In this document: one piece after another, positions 52,194 through 57,274 of the stretch
How positions within the stretch are numbered: position 1 is the stretch's first letter
Layout of the letters: every line of letters begins with the position of its first letter
From: an uncultured Bacteroidales bacterium
Lineage (GTDB): Bacteria > Bacteroidota > Bacteroidia > Bacteroidales > UBA932
Assembly (NCBI GenBank): GCA_947177525.1
Contig: CAMWUW010000007.1
Location: 1-57,274 of the forward strand
Length of the DNA stretch: 57,274 nt
Direction: 5' to 3'
Notes under the pieces: model-generated
The model's input: the letters and a program-made list of their open reading frames with translations, nothing else
Told to the model about the DNA's origin: nothing
Database searches by the model: none
Position numbers and translations under genes: made by a program

Positions 52194-55100
52194 ATGAAAC
52201 AAACAATTAAGTGCTTGCTGTGCTGTTTGTGTGCGGCTATGTTCACGTGTGTTTCTGCTTTTGCGCAGGTAACGACATCTGCCCTTGGCGGACGAGTTGT
52301 AGATGCCCAAGGAGAACCAGTGGTTGGAGCGGCAGTTGTCGCAACCCACACTCCTTCAGGAACAGTCTATGGCGTTGTCACCAATGGTGAGGGACGTTAC
52401 ACCGTAAACGGAATGCGTACCGGCGGTCCTTACACCGTGGAAATCTCTTGTCTCGGCTATCAGACCCTGACCTACACGGATGTAAATCTTCAGCTTGCTG
52501 AAACATTCTCATTGAACGCTTCACTTAAGGAAGACTCTGAAATGCTCAGCGAAGCTATGGTAATCGCCGCACCGGCATCAAAATTCTCTGCCGAGAAGAC
52601 CGGAGCTGCGACCAACATCTCAAGCGAGCAGATCACATCGCTCCCTACTGTGAACAGGAGTATCACAGACATTACCAAACTTTCTCCATACGGTGGAAAC
52701 GGTATGAGCTTCGCCGGAACTGACGGACGTACTGCCAACTTCACGGTCGATGGTGCGAACTTCAACAACAACTTTGGTCTTTCATCCAACCTTCCAGGAG
52801 GCGGCAGCCCTATTTCGATAGACGCTATTGAAGAGGTGCAGGTGGTAATCTCTCCTTACGATGTACGCCAGACCAACTTCATTGGAGGTGGTGTAAATGC
52901 CATCACAAAATCAGGTACCAACACTTTCAAAGGTTCCGCCTACGTCTATCATAAGAACGAGAACCTTGGCGGTGATACAATAGAAGGTGAACAGATTTTA
53001 GGAGCACGAGAAAAGAACAGGACTACAACATACGGTCTGACTCTCGGAGGACCAATCATCAAGAACAAGCTCTTCTTCTTCGTCAGTGCTGAATATTCCC
53101 AGTCACCTACCGTAGTCAACAGGTGGAGGGGTTCTGAAGATGGAGTCGGCAATGCTGACAACTACATCTCCCGTACAAAGCTCAGCGACCTTAAAGCAGT
53201 TTCTGAATTTGTAAAGGAAAAATATGGCTATGATACAGGTTCATGGACAGACTATCCGGCAAATGAAAGCAACACCAAGATCCTTGCCCGCATCGACTGG
53301 AACATCAACGAGAGCAACAAACTTGCTGTAAGGTACAACTACACCCTCAACAGGGCATGGAACAATACCAATGCTTCATCAATGGACGGTGGTTCCCGCT
53401 CTCCATACAGCCGTCTGTCCCAGTATGGTATGGCATACGCCAACTCCCTCTACTCAATGGACAACCTGGTACATTCCGTATCACTGGATTTGAACAGCCG
53501 TATCACGGAGAACATTTCAAACCAGTTCCTTGCAACATTCTCAAAACTTGACGACAGGCGTGGAAGCCCATCCGAAGATTTCCCGTTCATTGACATACGT
53601 AATGATGATGGAAGTACAGTTATGCCATACATTACATTGGGATATGAACTGTTTACCTGGAACAACGGAGTACACAACAATAATATCAATATCAAGGACG
53701 ACCTTACCTATTATGCCGGAAATCATAAGATTACTGCAGGTTTGAACTATGAGTATCAGATGGCTGACAACTCATATATGAGAAACGGTACAGGTTACTA
53801 CCGCTATAAGAGCCTTGACGACTTCTACAACGGAGCAACTCCTGAAATTGTCTGCCTGACATACGGATATGATGGTGAGGCGAATCCTGCCGCACGTGTG
53901 CAGTTCCACAAAGCGGGTATCTATGCCCAGGACGAATGGCAGGCAACTGAGAACTTCAAACTCACATACGGTCTCCGTCTTGACGGACTTTTCTTTGATA
54001 ATAAGGACCTGATGACAAACGCTGCCATAAAGGAACTTACATACACCGTTGACGGTGAGGAACGCCACATTGACACTGGCAAATGGCCGACTGCGAACAT
54101 CAGCGTTTCTCCGCGTATCGGTTTCACTTGGAATATACTTGGCGATAACAGCCTTAAGCTGAGAGGTGGTACGGGCCTTTTCTCCGGTCGTCTTCCACTT
54201 GTATTCTTCACCAACATGCCTACAAACTCAGGAATGGTGCAGTATCAGGCAAAACTGAATGCCGACAATACGGATATGACGCAGTTCAACGGCGGTGTCA
54301 TCAGGCGTGAGGAACTTGTCAAGAAGTTGATAGCAATGGGGTATCCTAACACCATCACACCTGAGGACGGTACTGTTCCTAGTGAGATTTCAGCTGTTGA
54401 TCCTAAATTCAAGATGCCTCAGGTATGGAAGACTTCTCTTGCATTGGACTACAACTTCCCTACTTCGTTCCCATTCTCTATCAGTGCCGAGGCCATCTAC
54501 AACAAGACAATCAACGGTGTGGTTCTCCGCGACTGGAGCGTCAAGCCTGTTGACGGATTCTCAAGGTTCAACGGCGTTGACAACCGTCCTGTCTATCAGA
54601 ATTCCAAATATACCTACGAAGTTGGCGGCAAAGTCAAGAACATGCCTAATACATACGTCCTTGAGAACACCAACAGAGGTTATGGATATTCAGCAAGCTT
54701 AACAATGAACATGTCACCTGTCAAAGGTCTCGACATCATGGCTGCCTACACCCATACAGCATCAAAGGAGATTACTGGTATGCCTGGTTCAAATGCATCA
54801 TCAGTACTCAACTATATCGGTACAGTCAATGGACCTAATGACCCTGGTCTCCACAATTCACAGTATGTAACCCCAGACCGTTTTGTGGCATCCTTGACTC
54901 ACTCTGACAAATGCGGTAACCATTTCAGTCTCATCTATGAGACTTGGAGAGGCGGCTACAACTACTCATACATGATGTCAAATGATATCAACGGTGACGG
55001 CTACAACTATGACCTTATCTACATTCCTACTGACAAGCAGGTAGCTGACAATCAGTTCCGTTTTGTAGACAATGACTCAAAAGAGCGTTTCATGGCATTT

Positions 55101-55484
55101 GTCCACAATGACAAATATCTGAGCAAGCATCAGGGTCAATATGCAGAGGCATATAGTGTATATTCTCCTTGGGTACATAGGGTTGACTTCAGCTATAAGC
55201 ATGATTTCAGAGTGAAGATTGGAAACTCAATGAACAAGCTTCAGCTCAGCTTGGACATCAAGAACCTCATGAACCTGTTCAACTCAAGCTGGGGAGTGAT
55301 GAAACAGTTGAATCCTGTCATTTCAGAAGGCCGTATCCTCAAATACGAAGGTGTAGATGCTGACGGATTTGCAACATTCTCTACTCCTAAAGCAGTTTCC
55401 GGTGACACTCAGACATGGACCAGATATCATGGTATCGGTCAGTGCTGGTATGCTTCAATCGGTATCAAATACATGTTTAACTAA
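52194..55484 (+). CDS. Oar-like TonB-dependent receptor
   Basis: The 1096-residue protein has a signal peptide (CLLCCLCAAMFTCVSAFAQ) and a carboxypeptidase-like domain (LGGRVVDAQGEPVVGAAVV). An Oar-type plug carries INNNFGLSS-like segments and GGGVNAITKSGTNTFKGSAYVY, and the C-terminal barrel ends in YMFN. Oar proteins export or import large cargo across the outer membrane in Bacteroidota and Myxococcus. There is no SusD. The next gene (18 bases away) is a BACON/OB-fold lipoprotein, a common partner for such receptors in Bacteroidales. Cargo unknown. The start at 52194 follows a well-placed promoter. Confidence 0.9.
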   Translation: MKQTIKCLLCCLCAAMFTCVSAFAQVTTSALGGRVVDAQGEPVVGAAVVATHTPSGTVYGVVTNGEGRYTVNGMRTGGPYTVEISCLGYQTLTYTDVNLQLAETFSLNASLKEDSEMLSEAMVIAAPASKFSAEKTGAATNISSEQITSLPTVNRSITDITKLSPYGGNGMSFAGTDGRTANFTVDGANFNNNFGLSSNLPGGGSPISIDAIEEVQVVISPYDVRQTNFIGGGVNAITKSGTNTFKGSAYVYHKNENLGGDTIEGEQILGAREKNRTTTYGLTLGGPIIKNKLFFFVSAEYSQSPTVVNRWRGSEDGVGNADNYISRTKLSDLKAVSEFVKEKYGYDTGSWTDYPANESNTKILARIDWNINESNKLAVRYNYTLNRAWNNTNASSMDGGSRSPYSRLSQYGMAYANSLYSMDNLVHSVSLDLNSRITENISNQFLATFSKLDDRRGSPSEDFPFIDIRNDDGSTVMPYITLGYELFTWNNGVHNNNINIKDDLTYYAGNHKITAGLNYEYQMADNSYMRNGTGYYRYKSLDDFYNGATPEIVCLTYGYDGEANPAARVQFHKAGIYAQDEWQATENFKLTYGLRLDGLFFDNKDLMTNAAIKELTYTVDGEERHIDTGKWPTANISVSPRIGFTWNILGDNSLKLRGGTGLFSGRLPLVFFTNMPTNSGMVQYQAKLNADNTDMTQFNGGVIRREELVKKLIAMGYPNTITPEDGTVPSEISAVDPKFKMPQVWKTSLALDYNFPTSFPFSISAEAIYNKTINGVVLRDWSVKPVDGFSRFNGVDNRPVYQNSKYTYEVGGKVKNMPNTYVLENTNRGYGYSASLTMNMSPVKGLDIMAAYTHTASKEITGMPGSNASSVLNYIGTVNGPNDPGLHNSQYVTPDRFVASLTHSDKCGNHFSLIYETWRGGYNYSYMMSNDINGDGYNYDLIYIPTDKQVADNQFRFVDNDSKERFMAFVHNDKYLSKHQGQYAEAYSVYSPWVHRVDFSYKHDFRVKIGNSMNKLQLSLDIKNLMNLFNSSWGVMKQLNPVISEGRILKYEGVDADGFATFSTPKAVSGDTQTWTRYHGIGQCWYASIGIKYMFN

Positions 55485-55502
55485 TTTATCATCAAGAATA
55501 TC

Positions 55503-56966
55503 ATGAAACTAAGAAATATTTTCACAATGCTTACGGCTCTTCTGGCATTTGCATTTGTTGGATGTGAAGAAGACAGCCGGTTCCTTGATGAGGTACAAGT
55601 TTCTCAGTCCTATATTGCTATCCCTAAAGAAGGCGGTTCTGTAGAAATTACAGTAAAAGCCAAAGACAAATGGGAGATTGCAGAATATCCGGAATGGCTT
55701 ACAATCACTCCTGCATCTGGTGAAGCAGGTGAAACTAAGGTAACATTCTCTGCTGAAGCGGTTGAAAATGCAAACAAGGCCACAATCTACCTTACCTGCG
55801 GCAGGGCTGTCCAGAACCTTAACGTCATTCAGGGAATTGCTGAATCAAAGGTATACACTATAGCAGAAATTCTTAAGTTCACTGATGCGGACAAGGGTAA
55901 GACTGTAACAGTCTCCGGTACAATCTCTAAGATCACGGGCCCATCGTATGGCGAATTCTACATCAAAGATGAGGATGGCAATGAACTTCTCATCTACAAT
56001 TCGCAGCCTTCATTTGATGAATTCAAACCTTCAGTAGGAGACGTTGTTACTGTAGAAGGACCTTTTACTATCTACAACGGCACATACGAACTCAATAAAG
56101 GTTCTGTAATAACTAAAATTGAGAGATCACTAATCCAATTGGAAGAGAAGGAAATCGAAGCATCATCAGAAGGCGGTGAAGTGTCAGTTCCGGTAACAGT
56201 GAAAGGAGAAGGCCTGATGGTGACCATCAATTACGATGGAGATGACACGGACTGGCTGACCTATACTGGAAGCAAAGACAACTCTACCATTGTGTTTAAT
56301 TGCCTTTCATACGAAGTGAAGCAAGGCCCAAGGACTGCAATTGTTACTCTGTCTACCAAGAATGGAGACAAGAAATCCGAGGGACAGGTAAAGATTATTC
56401 AGTACGGTATTACACCAAAAACTATTACTGTTGCAGAAGCTTTGACGAAAGAAAAGAATACATGGCTTACTGTTACTGGTATTGTAACAGGACTCAACAA
56501 CAAGGGATTCATTCTTACTGACAAGGATGGGGTTGCAATCCAGGGATATCCGAATGACACCCCGACCGTAAAGATTGGAGATGAAATTCTTTTGACAGGG
56601 AATTATACTGTATACAACAAAGTTGCAGAAATAGAAAAACCGGTCATAAGAACAATTTCCACTAAGAATGAAGTAGTCTATCCTAAGGCAAAGGCTGTCA
56701 CTGAGGGTCTTATCAAAGAGTTTGACGGGAAGGCAGTCAACGGTGCTGAATATGTAGAGCTCACAGGAGTACCTTCAGGACAGTACGGCGATATCCTTAT
56801 CGAAGGCACTGACGGATATGGTATTTCTCCTTATCAGGCCCTGAAGAGCTTCAACTACCCTGCCGGTTTCGAGGGTAAGACAGTGACAATCAGAGGCTAT
56901 CTGCTTCAGGTCTATAAGAGCAAGACTCTAAGGGTCAATGTTGTATCTATAGAGGAAGCAAAGTAG
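55503..56966 (+). CDS. BACON and OB-fold lipoprotein
   Basis: The 487-residue lipoprotein starts MKLRNIFTMLTALLAFAFVG, Cys next (lipobox). A BACON domain at about 30-115 has IAIPKEGGSVEITVKAKDKWEI and EYPEWLTITPASGEAGET. OB-fold-like modules follow: one at about 122-208 (TVSGTISKITGPSYGEFYIKDEDG), a second BACON-like unit near 215-300 (EASSEGGEVSVPV), and then two more OB-like repeats (LTVTGIVTGLNNKGFILTDKDG; then TIRGYLLQVYKSKTLRV). It would be anchored outside and may bind carbohydrate or nucleic acid. It is cotranscribed with the Oar-like gene. A nuclease is often next in such loci, but the window ends in an intron. Confidence 0.85.
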   Translation: MKLRNIFTMLTALLAFAFVGCEEDSRFLDEVQVSQSYIAIPKEGGSVEITVKAKDKWEIAEYPEWLTITPASGEAGETKVTFSAEAVENANKATIYLTCGRAVQNLNVIQGIAESKVYTIAEILKFTDADKGKTVTVSGTISKITGPSYGEFYIKDEDGNELLIYNSQPSFDEFKPSVGDVVTVEGPFTIYNGTYELNKGSVITKIERSLIQLEEKEIEASSEGGEVSVPVTVKGEGLMVTINYDGDDTDWLTYTGSKDNSTIVFNCLSYEVKQGPRTAIVTLSTKNGDKKSEGQVKIIQYGITPKTITVAEALTKEKNTWLTVTGIVTGLNNKGFILTDKDGVAIQGYPNDTPTVKIGDEILLTGNYTVYNKVAEIEKPVIRTISTKNEVVYPKAKAVTEGLIKEFDGKAVNGAEYVELTGVPSGQYGDILIEGTDGYGISPYQALKSFNYPAGFEGKTVTIRGYLLQVYKSKTLRVNVVSIEEAK

Positions 56967-56977
56967 TTCCACACAAC

Positions 56978-57138
56978 TTGCAGGGATTCCTGCAATATCT
57001 ACAAATTTGTACAGAGACGGATAATGCTGTTTCATAGCACGTAAAACGACTATTGGCGTTGTTCGTAAAATGTATAACAAAATATGGTTCCGTTATGTCA
57101 GGAACCACCCGTCCAGGGTCGCCGTGAGGCGGCTCTGG
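56978..57138 (+). terminator. Series of three hairpins after the lipoprotein gene
   Basis: TTGCAGG/CCTGCAA (56978-56995, loop GATT), GGTTCC/GGAACC (57086-57106) and the strong CCAGGGTCGCC/GGCGGCTCTGG (57113-57138) with a GTGA loop. The last has 11 bp and is followed by ATTTGTT, the layout of an intrinsic terminator. It is directly followed by the intron boundary. Confidence 0.75.
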
Positions 57139-57145
57139 ATTTGTT

Positions 57146-57274
57146 GTACGCCCAGCATGGGCATGCTCTAACGGGTGAAAGTCCCGAATGCGCCCTAATG
57201 ACGGGAAGCATATAGCTAAGTAAGCCTCCGGTGAACTGCATCTTGTAAGTTTTATAAAGTTATCCCGACTTTGA
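57146..57274 (+). mobile_element. Group II intron 5' end (group IIC-like), cut by the window
   Basis: From GTACGCCCAGCATGGGC the sequence matches the domain I start of group IIC introns: the same words GCCC-x-GCATGGG, GGGTGAAAGTCCCGAA, and later AAGCATATAGCTAAG and TCCGGTGAACTG. The intron starts seven bases after an 11-bp terminator stem, as group IIC introns typically do. The rest of domain I and any reverse-transcriptase gene lie beyond the end. The 5' splice site (GUACG in place of GUGYG) is inferred, not proven. Confidence 0.85.

Overview
The window looks like chromosomal DNA of a gut-type member of the Bacteroidales. The evidence is two SusC/SusD polysaccharide utilisation loci, an ECF sigma/FecR pair, DUF1735, BACON and DUF6377 proteins, many lipoprotein signals with a cysteine lipobox, and repeated TTTG...TAnnTTTG promoters in place of E. 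coli-type -35/-10 boxes. Genus cannot be settled from the sequence alone.

Layout. Positions 1-5600 hold housekeeping genes: fabG, ahcY, a radical SAM/UbiA prenyltransferase pair and a small lipoprotein. Positions 5600-10400 are an accessory islet of visibly lower GC content. It holds an Abi_2 (AbiD/F-like HEPN) gene with a promoter-driven structured small RNA just after it, a decayed type I modification gene (hsdM), a membrane/coiled-coil protein, a possible hsdS scrap and tRNA-Leu(CAA). Two directly oriented copies of a paired-hairpin repeat bracket this islet, and a third copy lies near 51.9 kb. Positions 10400-14700 hold a GH28-like lipoprotein and, divergently, an FMN riboswitch in front of a TonB-dependent receptor. 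Positions 14800-21100 hold an AlbA_2/HATPase regulator and then a shikimate cluster aroB, aroD-aroA fusion, aroC. Positions 21500-24900 hold a DUF308 membrane protein and a P-type calcium-type ATPase on the minus strand.

Positions 25200-37250 are a plus-strand locus of SusC, SusD, GH30, a surface glycan-binding protein, a DUF6377 membrane regulator and GH3. This composition fits beta-1,6-glucan use. A hipBA-type pair follows. Positions 38850-48860 are a minus-strand locus of FecR anti-sigma, SusC with an STN domain, SusD, a GH18 endoglycosidase and a DUF1735/LamG lipoprotein. Its ECF sigma gene lies at the far end behind a terminator with its own promoter. The GH18 family and architecture resemble high-mannose N-glycan endoglycosidases. 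Together the two loci suggest foraging on fungal wall or N-linked glycans (inference).

Positions 49000-52200 hold metK flanked by unusual tandem repeats (24-bp and 81-bp units), a second promoter/terminator-delimited RNA and the third hairpin repeat. Positions 52200-57000 hold an Oar-like TonB receptor and a BACON/OB-fold lipoprotein. The window ends inside a group IIC-like intron inserted immediately after a terminator hairpin.

The most interesting items are the Abi_2 gene with its adjacent RNA carrying two hairpins with identical seven-base loops, the FMN-riboswitch-controlled outer-membrane receptor, the dispersed paired-hairpin element, the aroD-aroA fusion, and the repeats upstream of metK.
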